Assembly: GCF_000346465.2 (NCBI RefSeq)
Contig: NC_034011.1
Coordinates: forward strand, 23,510,264 to 23,574,263
Direction: 5' to 3'
DNA: 64,000 bases
Origin: Prunus persica
Lineage: Eukaryota; Streptophyta; Magnoliopsida; Rosales; Rosaceae
Notes under the pieces: generated by a model
The model's input: only the letters and a program-made list of their open reading frames with translations
Databases searched by the model: none
Told to the model about the DNA's origin: nothing
In this document: positions 1 to 9,695 of the stretch, piece after piece
Layout: the number at the start of each line of letters is the position of its first letter
How positions within the stretch are numbered: the first letter of the stretch is position 1
Program-made: the position numbers and the translations under genes

Positions 1-114
1 GATTAGTTAACTAAAGTAGGAAGAGATCCAGTTTGCACCGTATACTATTTTAGAATATGAATACCTCTTCCTTTTACCCCTCTGTTTTATAACAAAAAAT
101 ACTATATTATGCAG

Positions 115-387
115 GAACCACCAACAGCAATCAAAATGTGCCGATACCAAGATTGGGAAGATGACCTACCAGATAGTGAAGTTCATGATGAATATCCTGG
201 CAGAGATGCAGTGACTGCATTTATACGCCAAATTGAACAACAAATTAATGAAATTAGCGGATTTTTGGACAACATGAAAGGTGATAGTTCCAAAAAGCCA
301 AACAAATTTTGGTCTGGATTCTTGTCAGGCATCTGTTTCACCATACTGCTCAACTATGTGATCAAGTACGTAACTAGTAACTCGTAA
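115..387 (+). CDS. Terminal exon of a C-terminally membrane-anchored protein (partial gene)
   Basis: The exon begins right after a pyrimidine-rich stretch ending in TATGCAG, a good splice acceptor, and stays open for 90 codons to a TAA. The rest of the gene lies left of the window. The visible part starts acidic and polar (DWEDDLPDSEVHDEY), then a probable helix (AFIRQIEQQINEISGFLDNM). A basic linker (KKPNKF) leads to a hydrophobic segment (FWSGFLSGICFTILLNYVI) about 10 residues from the C terminus. That layout fits a tail-anchored or C-terminally anchored membrane protein. I do not recognise the family. The phase at the acceptor is 0. Exon call is good, function unknown. Confidence 0.6.
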   Translation, partial: EPPTAIKMCRYQDWEDDLPDSEVHDEYPGRDAVTAFIRQIEQQINEISGFLDNMKGDSSKKPNKFWSGFLSGICFTILLNYVIKYVTSNS

Positions 388-839
388 CTAGTTAGGGTTG
401 ATTTTGTACAGCAATTTGACATCCCAGACCTTATTCAGGTTCAGTGCACTTCTAATGGCATTTGTGTTCAGTTCTATTCATGTTGTGAAGAAACTCCTGT
501 GGTTGTGGATGTTTTGACTTGTGCAATTTATTTGGCTGCTTTATGGCACCTATCTCCCCTTTAATCAAATTGTTAAGCATGACATGTTAGTTTGGTTATG
601 TGAAGCGCATATTTCTTGCCATGGAAAGGTAGCATAGTGGTAGATTTATTTCATAAAAGCCATCTAAAATGAGACATATTTCATCATCGACAAGAAAGAA
701 ATACATATAAAGCTCACAATCAGTTGGAAGAAAAAATGAAAGCCAATGAAAACACGATAGTAAATCATAAGGTATTTAGAACTGCTCACTGTCTGCAACA
801 AAGAATAAAATCACAAACACAATCATAACACAACCAAAC
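388..839. other. Intergenic / 3' flank
   Basis: This stretch separates two convergent genes: the end of the plus-strand membrane protein gene and the end of the minus-strand GH81 gene. It holds presumed 3' UTRs. I see no other coding or repeat structure. Confidence 0.5.
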
Positions 840-3044
840 TCAGTGATAGTGCCTAAACCAGCATACGTTCCCTCCAGCCTCAAATTCCTTTCCTTCCTCA
901 CCTCTGCTGTGGATCCACCACAACAAATTTGTAAGTGAGTTACCATCATCGTAACCATTCAAGTTCCTTATCTTCTGCAAAGCACCTTCTTTGTCGTAAA
1001 TCCCTACCAAGGAATAAACAAACCCTTTCCATCCTTCTCCAACTCCCTCCCTACTCAGAGCTGGTAAGGTCCACTTCACAAGATCCCTAACAAAGCCAAC
1101 ATCAGAGAACAAGACCTCACTGATTGGCAATAGTGGTAGCAACTGAATTCCAAGCCTGCATTCTCTCCACTCTGGAGGAGCAAACCAAAGACCACTGTCC
1201 CTCTTGGTAGCCCACAGAACTCCAACCAACCTATTTTCCCTTGTGAAATCTTCCCCATACATGCTATCTCCCTCTCTTACGTGCCACCACGTTTGAGCCG
1301 CCTGAATTTCCAATGCTGCAAGCATTGATCCTGTGGCCACGAGATGAGTGTCTCCATAGGCTAACCCCATCAATGCAGCTGAATAATAAGCGTTCACTGC
1401 CTCACTCGTGCTCTCTTGATTCCGCCCATCTGCAAATTCAGTTAGCCCGCCTGCCCACGAGTGTAATTTGTACAAATCAAAGCACCTCAGACGAGGATAA
1501 TGTGAATTTGATCGCCTACCAATGGTCAGAAAATCGGCCGCAAGCGAATAAGCTTGAGGTCTGTACTTCCTCCCCCATGCAGGGTCAATCTTTGCAAGCA
1601 CCGAAATGGCATAAAGAAAGTACCCCAGATGATAGTGGTGATCATTATAAATTCCAAAACCAAAATCTGCACCAGAATCAGTTGCTCCTTGTCTAGTGAC
1701 AATTCCCCCCCATTTGCGATCATACAAGAAACCATTTCCACTGAAACTTCCATCCAACCATGGTTCAATTGTATCCTTCAAATATTTCCTAATTGCCGGA
1801 ATCACATCAAGATAAGCCACCTCCTCAGCAATCAAAGCTAACCTTGCCGCTCGGGCAATCAATTTTCCATAAAAATAAGAAGATGTAGTTGTTATTGGGG
1901 TTGAATTCAGAGCTTCAACATCTTTCCGAAGTGCAGAAATAATTTCAGCATATGAATCTTCTTTAATACCTCTGGTTGAATGCCAAGTGACTGAAACAGG
2001 GTCTGGTTTCAAAACCCATGAATCACCAACAACACCAACAAGATCACCATCAATGCTTTTGAACTTAAAATCCTCCAAAATAGTAACATCGCAATCGTCA
2101 CCAGAAAGAAGCTGAAGATGGAGAGGATGAGCCAGCATAAGCAAATCACCCCATCCTTTCTTTTCCCATTTATATTCCAAAGAAAATGGCTTCGTGAACA
2201 CAGCTTCACCCGAAACCGGGTAACACGAGCTGAACTGGTCGAGGGTTGCCTCGTATTGTGGATCAGAATCCGGCAATATGGCAATCCGAATAATCCCAGA
2301 AAACCCACCAGAAGTGATCAATGACAGGCTGCTGCTAGTCAAATCAATTGGGGATGATGTGTAGATAAGCCATGTTTGATTGTTGTTGAGCTTGATGGTG
2401 TATTTGGTGCGTGAGCTATTGGAAGAACAAGAGAGAACTGCATGAATGGTGGAGATTGAAAGCTCAGTGCGGCTAGAAACAGAGCAGGTGACAAAGGGGC
2501 TTCCCCGGACGAGAAAGAAGCGGAGATTGGAGGAGGGAAAGTCCAGAGTGACACTGAGATCATTGAATGAAGAGATTTTATGCGTCTCTTGGGAATTGGA
2601 GTTTTGTGAGGCAGAGATGGTGAGATCAGCTATGAAAATGTGGTACAGAAAAGCAGAGTTGAAGAAGCGAGATGGGTAAGAGATGGTGAGAGAGGAGGAG
2701 GAGGATTTGATTTGGTAGGGGTGAAAATACTCAGGTTGGTCCCCATTTTTGAGGGCAAAGTTTTGGAAGAAAGAGTTGGTGGGAAGAGGGGTTGTGAGGA
2801 GATTGGGGGAGAAGAAATGGGAAGGGTCAGGGAGGACTGTGGATTGGGTTTGAGGGAAGAGGAAAGGGGTGGCGGTTGGTAGCTTGAGGGCTGGCTGTGG
2901 TGGCGGTGGCATGGTTTCGGATTCTTCAGGAGATGGTGGCGATGGAAATGAAGGTGAAGATGGAGGTGGTTTATAGGGCTTGCGAGGTTTTTTGAAACTC
3001 TTGGTGATTAAGATTTTGACTTTTCTTTTAATTTTTTTCAACAT
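840..3044 (-). CDS. GH81 endo-1,3-beta-glucanase, copy 1 (734 aa)
   Basis: Single-exon gene for a glycoside hydrolase family 81 enzyme, which cleaves internal beta-1,3-glucan bonds (callose or microbial wall glucan). The beta-sandwich region lies around residues 60-300 (LPTNSFFQNFAL, LMLAHPLHLQ). The helical catalytic domain carries GIYNDHHYHLGYF with Asp468, and GRNQESTSEAVNAYYSA with Glu544 and Glu548, the conserved acidic residues of the family. The C-terminal motif NLLWWIHSR is present. I chose the ATG at 3044, giving MLKKIKRKVK and then a proline-rich linker; upstream in-frame sequence has no ATG. Unlike copy 2 it lacks a clear signal peptide and starts cationic, so its location may differ. 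The two intact proteins are strongly similar throughout and lie 1.7 kb apart on the same strand, so they arose by tandem duplication. A (GGA)n tract lies about 190 bp upstream. Confidence 0.92.
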   Translation of the reverse strand: MLKKIKRKVKILITKSFKKPRKPYKPPPSSPSFPSPPSPEESETMPPPPQPALKLPTATPFLFPQTQSTVLPDPSHFFSPNLLTTPLPTNSFFQNFALKNGDQPEYFHPYQIKSSSSSLTISYPSRFFNSAFLYHIFIADLTISASQNSNSQETHKISSFNDLSVTLDFPSSNLRFFLVRGSPFVTCSVSSRTELSISTIHAVLSCSSNSSRTKYTIKLNNNQTWLIYTSSPIDLTSSSLSLITSGGFSGIIRIAILPDSDPQYEATLDQFSSCYPVSGEAVFTKPFSLEYKWEKKGWGDLLMLAHPLHLQLLSGDDCDVTILEDFKFKSIDGDLVGVVGDSWVLKPDPVSVTWHSTRGIKEDSYAEIISALRKDVEALNSTPITTTSSYFYGKLIARAARLALIAEEVAYLDVIPAIRKYLKDTIEPWLDGSFSGNGFLYDRKWGGIVTRQGATDSGADFGFGIYNDHHYHLGYFLYAISVLAKIDPAWGRKYRPQAYSLAADFLTIGRRSNSHYPRLRCFDLYKLHSWAGGLTEFADGRNQESTSEAVNAYYSAALMGLAYGDTHLVATGSMLAALEIQAAQTWWHVREGDSMYGEDFTRENRLVGVLWATKRDSGLWFAPPEWRECRLGIQLLPLLPISEVLFSDVGFVRDLVKWTLPALSREGVGEGWKGFVYSLVGIYDKEGALQKIRNLNGYDDGNSLTNLLWWIHSRGEEGKEFEAGGNVCWFRHYH

Positions 3045-3230
3045 TGGATTTGGTGTGAAAACGAGTCGAATTAATGCAACAGAAGGCGGAATGAACGACT
3101 CTGAAATAATAATAAATAAATAAATAAAATAGAAATATTGATTTTTGATGGGTTGGTGGGAAATGGATGGAACCAATAGGGAAAGTAGGAGGAAATGGTG
3201 GGAGGATTTTAGCTGTTAGTTACCAAACTA

Positions 3231-3264
3231 GGAGGAGGAGGAGGAGGAGGAGGAGGAAGAAGAA
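3231..3264. repeat. GGA/GAA trinucleotide microsatellite
   Basis: An uninterrupted GGA run shades into GAA, in the 5' flank of the minus-strand GH81 gene, where it reads as a TCC/TTC pyrimidine tract upstream of the start codon. Confidence 0.85.
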
Positions 3265-4165
3265 GACGTTTTGTATATACCTTAGAAATTTGGAACCCCA
3301 CAAAACCCAATTTCTGGGTTTAAGAGGATTGCAAGATATCCAAAAAAGTACTTGAATTTGAAGGAAGGGATAAAAATACCAAGGTGGGTTTTCAGAATGC
3401 TTGAGAGCCAAGCAAAAGAAATGCCCAAAAGAACAAGAACAATGTGAATTTTTCTTATCTTAGTCATTTGGGCTCATGACTTAGTTGGCCTGAAAATGAA
3501 AGATAAGGTCAAAAACACACAATTAGATTCTAGATAATGAAATGGAAATGTGTGATTGATGACTTGATTAAAGAAACAAAAATGAGAAAAATGAATCAAT
3601 CATGGAACATTATTATTTTTCTTTACAATGGCATTTTCGTTCAATTCTTTTCATGCTGTGGAAAACGCACTGCTGGTACTGGTTGTTTTTACTTAAAGAT
3701 AATGCTTCCTTGTGAGCACATGTCTCTTCTGTGAACAGAAAACTAAGCAAAACAGCTTGCTATTTGGAATGCATCTTTCTTGGCATGAAAAGGAATTGCC
3801 AAGCTATATAGATGTTAATGTTTTTGGGTAAGTGAGTGGTAGACATTGTTTATAAATAACCTGGAAATGCATCTTGAATGTCACATTTCAGGGAAGCACA
3901 AGAACAATGACAGAGAAACCAACAAAGAAACACACAATTCACTTGGAAGAACAAATAGAAGCCAACAACATATGGCGCATTCCGAAAGAAGCTCAACCAG
4001 CAAACAGCGCGCAATTCACTTAGAAAAGCAAATAAAAGTGAACAGAATATAGCTTAGACAAAGAAGCTGAACTAAAAAACAGAAGTCATCCAAATGTCAT
4101 AGAAAGGATTAACCAACAAAACATAACTCTGTCTAAGCCCCCATTCTAAGTCCACAACCCTCTCA
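3265..4165. other. Intergenic between GH81 copies
   Basis: AT-rich spacer with short unconvincing open frames only. Contains the putative promoter of GH81 copy 1 near its left end and the 3' flank of the GH81 pseudogene at its right end. Nothing else recognised. Confidence 0.5.
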
Positions 4166-4580
4166 TTTTCCCTCACCTCTACTGTGAATCCACCATAAAA
4201 GATTAGTGAGAGAATTCCCCTCATCAAAACCCTTCAACTTCCTGATCTTCTTCAATGCATTTTCTTTGTTGTAAATCCCTTCCAAGGCATAAGCAAACCC
4301 TTTCCATTTCTAGTATGTAGGGCAGGTGATGTCCATTTCACAAGTTGTTTGACATAGCCAACATCAGAGAACAAGACCTCAGTGATTGGCAATATGGGCA
4401 GGACCTGAATTCCAAGCCTACACTCTCTCCGGTCTGGAGGAGCAAACCAAAGTCCACTGTCCCTCTCGTTAGCCCATAAAACTCCCACCACTCGATTATT
4501 CCTTGTGAAATCTCCCTCATAAAGTTTACCTCCCTCTTCGACATGCCACCAAACTTTAGCTGCATGAATTTCAAAACTGA
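4166..4580 (-). pseudogene. GH81 glucanase C-terminal fragment (pseudogene)
   Basis: The minus strand encodes about 130 residues aligning only with the C-terminal fifth of the two flanking GH81 enzymes: KVWWHVEEGGKLYEGDF, DSGLWFAPPDRRECRLGIQ, then ITEVLFSDVGY. The N-terminal two thirds, including both catalytic motifs, is absent. After the SPAL motif a short deletion shifts the frame, so the following LLMPWKGF is out of register and stops early. The end motif (WWIHS) can be found in another frame around 4190. It lies between two intact same-strand copies, so it is a decayed or partial tandem copy. Not expected to give an active enzyme. Confidence 0.85.
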
Positions 4581-4724
4581 AATTGAGGTATGGAAAACAC
4601 AAATCGGAGTATAGTTTTAATTGATTAAATTTTGTCACATACAAAAGAATTTGTTAATTTGCATGCTACCAACTACGAAAAAAAATGAAGGAAAAAAACA
4701 CAACCTAAAGACTAATCAAAGATC

Positions 4725-6809
4725 CTACTGTGAACCTAAGCTCCTACTATGAATCCACCATAGGAGATTAGTGAGAGAGTTTCCATCATCAAAACCCGTC
4801 ACGCTCTTAATCTTCTCCAAAGCACCATCCTTATCATAAATCCCTTGCAAGGCATAGACAAAACCCTTCCATCCTTCCTCAACTCCTTCTCTACTCAGAG
4901 ATGGCAATGCCCATTCCACAATTTCCTTAGCAAAGCCATCATCAGAGAACAAGATCTCAGTGATTGGGGATATGGGCAACAATTGAATTCCAAGCCTCAT
5001 TTCTCTTGCCTCTGGAGGAGCAAACCAAAGTCCACTGTCTCTCTTGTTTGCCCATGAAATTCCCACAATTCTATTTTCCTTTGTGAACGCTTCCTCATAA
5101 AGTGTATCTCCTTCTCTTACATGCCACCACATTTGAGCTGCTTGAATTTCCAAAGCTGTAAGCATTGATCCACTGTCAAAAAGATTGGTGTCTCCATAGG
5201 CTAGGCCCATTAATGCAGCTGAATAGTAAGCATTCACTGCTTCACTTGTGCTCTCTTGGTTCCTTCCATCTCCAAATTCAGTCAGTCCTCCAGCCCAAGA
5301 GTGTAGTGTGTACATATCAAAGCATCTCAACTTTGGATAGTTTGAATTCGATTGGTTGCCCAAGTTGATGAAATCAGCTGCAAGAGAGTAAGCTTGAGCC
5401 TTGTACTTGATCCCCCATGCGGGATCAATCTTTGCAAGCACTGAAATACCATACACAAAATATCCTAGATGGTAATGGTGATCATTATAAACTCCAAACC
5501 CGAAATCTGCACCCCGATCAGTTGATCCTTGTTTGGTGACAAGTCCACCCCATTTAGGATCATACAGAAAACCATTCCCACTAAAAGTACCATCCAACCA
5601 TGGCTCAATTGCGTCCATCAAGTATTTCTTAATTGCTGGAACCACATCAAGGCAATCCACCTCTTCAGCAATCAAAGCCAACCTTGCTGCTCTGGCAACC
5701 AATTTCCCATAAAAATATGACGATGCAGTTGTTATTGGAGTCGAACTGAGAACCTCCACATCGTGACGAAGTGCAGAAACAATTTCAGGGTACGAACCTT
5801 GTTTGACGCCTTCAATTGAGTGCCAAGTGACTGAAACATTATGTGATCTCAACTCCCACGAATCACCAACAACACCAACCAGATCACCATCAATGCTTTT
5901 GTACTTGAAATCATCCAAAACAGTAGCGTTAGACAGAATCTGAAGATGGAGAGGATGAGCTAGCATAAGCAAATCTCCCTGTCCATACTTTTCCCATTTA
6001 TATTCCAAAGTGAATGACTTTGTGAACACAGCTTCACCAGAAACAGGGTAAGCATAACTAAACCGGTCAAGGATTGACTCGTATTTTGGATCAGAACCCG
6101 GCACCAATGCAATCCGAATAGTCCCAGAATAGCCATCAAAAGTTAAGGTTGATGGGCTGCTTCTAGTCAAATTACTTGGGGATGAGGTGTATAGAACCCA
6201 TGTTTGATTGTTGTTAAGTTGGACGATGAACTTGGTGTTTGAGTTGCTCGAATAGGATTCGAGGATTGCGTGAATGGTTGAGACAGAAACTGCAGTGGGG
6301 CTAGACACATTGCAGGTGACATAGGGGCTTCCTCGAGCGAGGAAGAAGCGAAGGTTGGACGAGGGAAAGTCCAAGGTGACACTAAGATCAGTGAAGCCAG
6401 AGATTACACGGCGGCTGCTATTTGCTGCATCTATGTTGGTGCTGGTTTGGGAGGCATAGATGGTGAGGTCAGGGGCAAAGGTTTGGGAGATAAAAGCAGA
6501 GGTGGAGGAGAGAGATGGGTAGGAGAGAGATAGAGAGGAGGAGGAGGAGTTGATGCTGTACGGGTGGAAGTATTCGGGTTTATCGCCATTGTTGAGTGCA
6601 AAGTTCTGGAAAAAAGAATTAGTGGGGAGAGGGGTTGAGAGGAGGTTTGGAGAGAAGAAGCTTGACGGTTCAGGGAGGATTGTGGATTGGGTTGGAGGGA
6701 ATTGAAATGGGGATGATGATGAGGTGGTCTGTGGAATTAGCGAGAAAGCTGCCATGCAAATGATGAGAGCAAAAGAGAAACCATAAGTAGTGATGTTGTT
6801 GTTTGCCAT
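4725..6809 (-). CDS. GH81 endo-1,3-beta-glucanase, copy 2, secreted (694 aa)
   Basis: Intronless GH81 gene. The protein starts with an evident signal peptide (residues about 1-30: hydrophobic SFALIICMAAFSLIP before a Ser/Thr-rich cleavage zone), so it should enter the secretory pathway and act in the apoplast on beta-1,3-glucan. The beta-rich N-terminal region (LPTNSFFQNFALNNGD) is followed by the catalytic helical domain with YNDHHYHLGYF (Asp443) and GRNQESTSEAVNAY (Glu519 and Glu523), and the terminal NLLWWIHSRS. Several N-glycosylation sequons are visible (NNNQTW, SNLT, SNAT, NVSV). The ATG at 6809 follows a TATA box at 6851-6857. Length is close to copy 1 without its proline-rich N-terminal extension. 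Possible roles are callose turnover, pollen development or defence; the sequence does not decide between them. Confidence 0.93.
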   Translation of the reverse strand: MANNNITTYGFSFALIICMAAFSLIPQTTSSSSPFQFPPTQSTILPEPSSFFSPNLLSTPLPTNSFFQNFALNNGDKPEYFHPYSINSSSSSLSLSYPSLSSTSAFISQTFAPDLTIYASQTSTNIDAANSSRRVISGFTDLSVTLDFPSSNLRFFLARGSPYVTCNVSSPTAVSVSTIHAILESYSSNSNTKFIVQLNNNQTWVLYTSSPSNLTRSSPSTLTFDGYSGTIRIALVPGSDPKYESILDRFSYAYPVSGEAVFTKSFTLEYKWEKYGQGDLLMLAHPLHLQILSNATVLDDFKYKSIDGDLVGVVGDSWELRSHNVSVTWHSIEGVKQGSYPEIVSALRHDVEVLSSTPITTASSYFYGKLVARAARLALIAEEVDCLDVVPAIKKYLMDAIEPWLDGTFSGNGFLYDPKWGGLVTKQGSTDRGADFGFGVYNDHHYHLGYFVYGISVLAKIDPAWGIKYKAQAYSLAADFINLGNQSNSNYPKLRCFDMYTLHSWAGGLTEFGDGRNQESTSEAVNAYYSAALMGLAYGDTNLFDSGSMLTALEIQAAQMWWHVREGDTLYEEAFTKENRIVGISWANKRDSGLWFAPPEAREMRLGIQLLPISPITEILFSDDGFAKEIVEWALPSLSREGVEEGWKGFVYALQGIYDKDGALEKIKSVTGFDDGNSLTNLLWWIHSRSLGSQ

Positions 6810-6850
6810 TGCGCCTTGTGGTGGTAAATTCTCTCTTCAATTAGCAACAT

Positions 6851-6857
6851 ATTTATA
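6851..6857 (-). promoter_or_regulatory. TATA box of GH81 copy 2
   Basis: On the minus strand this reads TATAAAT inside GCTTATAAATATG, about 42 bp upstream of the GH81 copy 2 ATG. With a usual 30-bp spacing to transcription start, the 5' UTR would be very short. Confidence 0.55.
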
Positions 6858-7477
6858 AGCTTTCTTCAAGATTTTCCTAGTTCTTCATGAATATTTTTTT
6901 TGTTGGGTTTCTTTAGAAAATTGATAAGACCAAACAAACAAAGAAAAAGAAACAAGATAGAGAAAATTCAAGAGCGTGATAAGACCAAACAAACAAGAAA
7001 AACTTCAGAATCCGCTGATGATGTAGCCTTTAATATGTTGGCACGAGTTTCTTCTTTTGTTTCTTAATCAATTACAGCAACTTTCCTTTTTCTTTTTATC
7101 CCTATTGTTTGACATTCCCATAAAATAAAAAAAAATACAGCCCTAGATAACTTACTAATTATGATTCAAATCGAGTAATATCCTTGTTAAATTGAGCTTT
7201 TCCATATTAGAAATGAAATGTAGATCACCAAGTGTTACATCTTTCTATGGAAGCAAAAACATATTTACATTCACGAGAAATAAAATTGAGGACAAGAAAT
7301 CTGAAAATTCCAATGTGTTGCACGGTATATTTGGAATGTGGTGCTAAGAAAATAATTTCAAACAAAGGCAAATATATCAACGGGAGCATTTTTGAATGGA
7401 AAAATTTTTATCCAGATTTTGCTCGATTTAATTCATTCATAGCTATTAATACCGGCATAGATACTCCAAAACCATTC
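6858..7477. other. Intergenic; 5' flank of LINE with dispersed repeat piece
   Basis: AT-rich DNA. Positions about 7217-7285 (AAAAACATATTTACA core) match 18376-18447 with a few differences, so a dispersed repeat of unknown class is present. A 92-codon open frame here (7232-7510) resembles nothing and runs into the LINE in the wrong frame. Confidence 0.5.
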
Positions 7478-7514
7478 ATGTCAGGGGCTTGGGAACCCCT
7501 CGACAGTTAATGGG

Positions 7515-9695
7515 TTGAAAAGTATCATTCGTGAAGAAGTTCCCAAGATTGTTTTTCTATGTGAAACTCGTTGTAATAGTGCTCACATGGCGAAACTATC
7601 AAAACAACTTGGTTTTAGGGGCGTGACAAGTGTGAGTAGTAGAGGTTATTCGGGAGGTTTGGCATTGTTATGGAAGGAAGAGGTGGATGTCCATGTTTGT
7701 GCTTTTTCTGATCATTTTATAGATGTAAAAATTGGTTCTAATGGAGGTGGAGATCGATGGCGATTGACTGTTTTTTATGGCTTTCCAGCGGTGCAAGATA
7801 GGGAGAAGTCATGGATATTATTGGATCAATTAGGGCACCATAATCAACTGCCCTGGTTATGTGTAGGAGATTTTAATGAAATTCTTAGCACGGATGAAAA
7901 AGAAGGTGGTCCTTTAAGAAATAACAGACAGATGCAAGGTTTTAGAAACATTGTGGATAAATTGGGTTTCCGAGATTTGGGCTTTAATGGGTACAAGTTT
8001 ACTTGGAAGTGCCGCTTTGGAGATGGTTTCGTTAGAGTGCGGCTGGATCGTGCGTTGGCTACAACATCTTGGCAAAATCTCTTTCCGGGTTTTTCCGTTC
8101 AGCATTTAGACCCAAGCCGTTCAGACCATCTCCCCATCTTAGTGAGAATAAGGCATGCAACGTGCCAAAAAAGCCGATATCATCGTTTTCACTTTGAAGC
8201 AATGTGGACCACTCATGTGGATTGTGAAAAAACAATAAAACAGGTGTGGGAGTCTGTGGGTGATCTTGATCCTATGGTGGGCTTGGACAAAAAGATAAAG
8301 CAGATGACTTGGGTGCTCCAAAGATGGAGTAAAAGTACCTTTGGACATATCAAGGAGGAAACTCGAGTGCTGCGTGCAAAATTGGCTAGTTTATTTCAGG
8401 CCCCTTACTCTGAAAGGGTGGAAGAGGATCGAAGGGTTGTGCAAAAATCCCTTGATGAGCTGTTGGCGAAGAATGAATTATACTGGTGTCAAAGATCTAG
8501 AGAAAATTGGTTAAAGGCGGGGGACAAAAATACTAGCTATTTTCACCAAAAGGCAACTAATAGACGAAGAAGAAATATTATCAAGGGGTTGGAGGATAGC
8601 AACGGTTGCTGGCGTACGTCTCGACAAGGAATAACATCCATTGTAATTGATTATTTTGGAGATTTGTTCCGCTCCAGTGGGTCAAGTATGATGGAGGAAA
8701 TTCTTTCTGCCTTGGAGCCTAAAGTGACGGCAGATATGCAACAGGTACTAATAGCAGATTTCTCGTATCAGGAGATTAAAGATGCAGTTTTTCAAATGCA
8801 ACCTTCAAAAGCACCTGGTCCAGATGGTCTCCCTCCTTTGTTTTATCAAAAATATTGGAGAATTGTAGGAGATGATGTAGTGGCTGCTGTTAGAGCTTTT
8901 TTACAATCCAATGAGATGTTACGACAACTAAACCATACTTTCGTGACTTTGATACCAAAAGTTAAGGAGCCACGAACCATGGCTCAGTTGCGCCCCATAA
9001 GTCTATGTAATGTTCTGTATCGTATTGGAGCAAAAACTTTAGCGAATCGTATGAAGTTTGTTATGCAGAGCGTTATTTCAGAAAGTCAGAGTGCTTTTGT
9101 CCCTGGACGGTTGATTATAGATAATTCTATAGTGGCTTTTGAGATCGCTCATTTTTTGAAACAAAGGAGACGAGGACGGAAGGGGAGTTTGGCCCTGAAA
9201 TTGGACATGAGTAAAGCATATGATCGTGTGGAATGGGAGTTCTTGGAGAAAATGATGTTGGCTATGGGTTTTCCTATTCTGTGGGTAAGGATGGTTATGG
9301 ATTGTGTGACAACTGTATCCTACTCATTCTTGGTGAATGGTGAACCTACTCGGATTTTATACCCAACACGGGGATTAAGGCAAGGTGACCCTTTATCGCC
9401 TTACTTGTTTCTTCTTTGTGCGGAAGGTTTTACCACGTTGCTATCAAAGGCAGAACGCCAAGGGCAGCTGCAAGGGATCGTTATTTGTAGGGGAGCTCCT
9501 ACAGTCAGCCACTTATTTTTTGCAGATGACAGTTTTGTGTTTGCAAAGGCGACTGATAATAATTGTGGGGTGTTAAAGCACATTTTTGAAGTGTATGAGC
9601 ATGCTTCTGGTCAACAGATAAATTGTCAAAAAGTTGTGTGGCTTTTAGTGCCAATATTCATATGGATACCCAAAGCCGCTTGGCTAGTGTATTAG
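7515..9695 (+). pseudogene. LINE ORF2, 5' part: endonuclease + reverse transcriptase (frameshifted)
   Basis: The N-terminal part is an apurinic-type endonuclease: LCETRCNSAHM, CVGDFNEIL, VRVRLDRALA and the SDHLPILVRI end motif. A linker with GDKNTSYFHQKA follows, then reverse transcriptase: PGPDGLPPLFYQKYW, LRPISLCNVLYRIGAK, SAFVPGRLIIDN, LALKLDMSKAYDRVEW, GLRQGDPLSPYLF and the catalytic HLFFADDSFVF. The reading frame is lost after QQINCQK at an A-run (9628-9632) that appears one base short; the last 20 or so residues before the stop at 9695 are out of frame. The next open frame resumes exactly where this one breaks, so this is one ORF2 split by a single-base deletion. Confidence 0.92.

Noticed and set aside
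7232..7510. 92-codon open frame before the LINE as LINE ORF1
   Set aside because: No zinc knuckle or gag similarity, wrong frame at the junction, and its start matches a noncoding repeat found at 18.4 kb.
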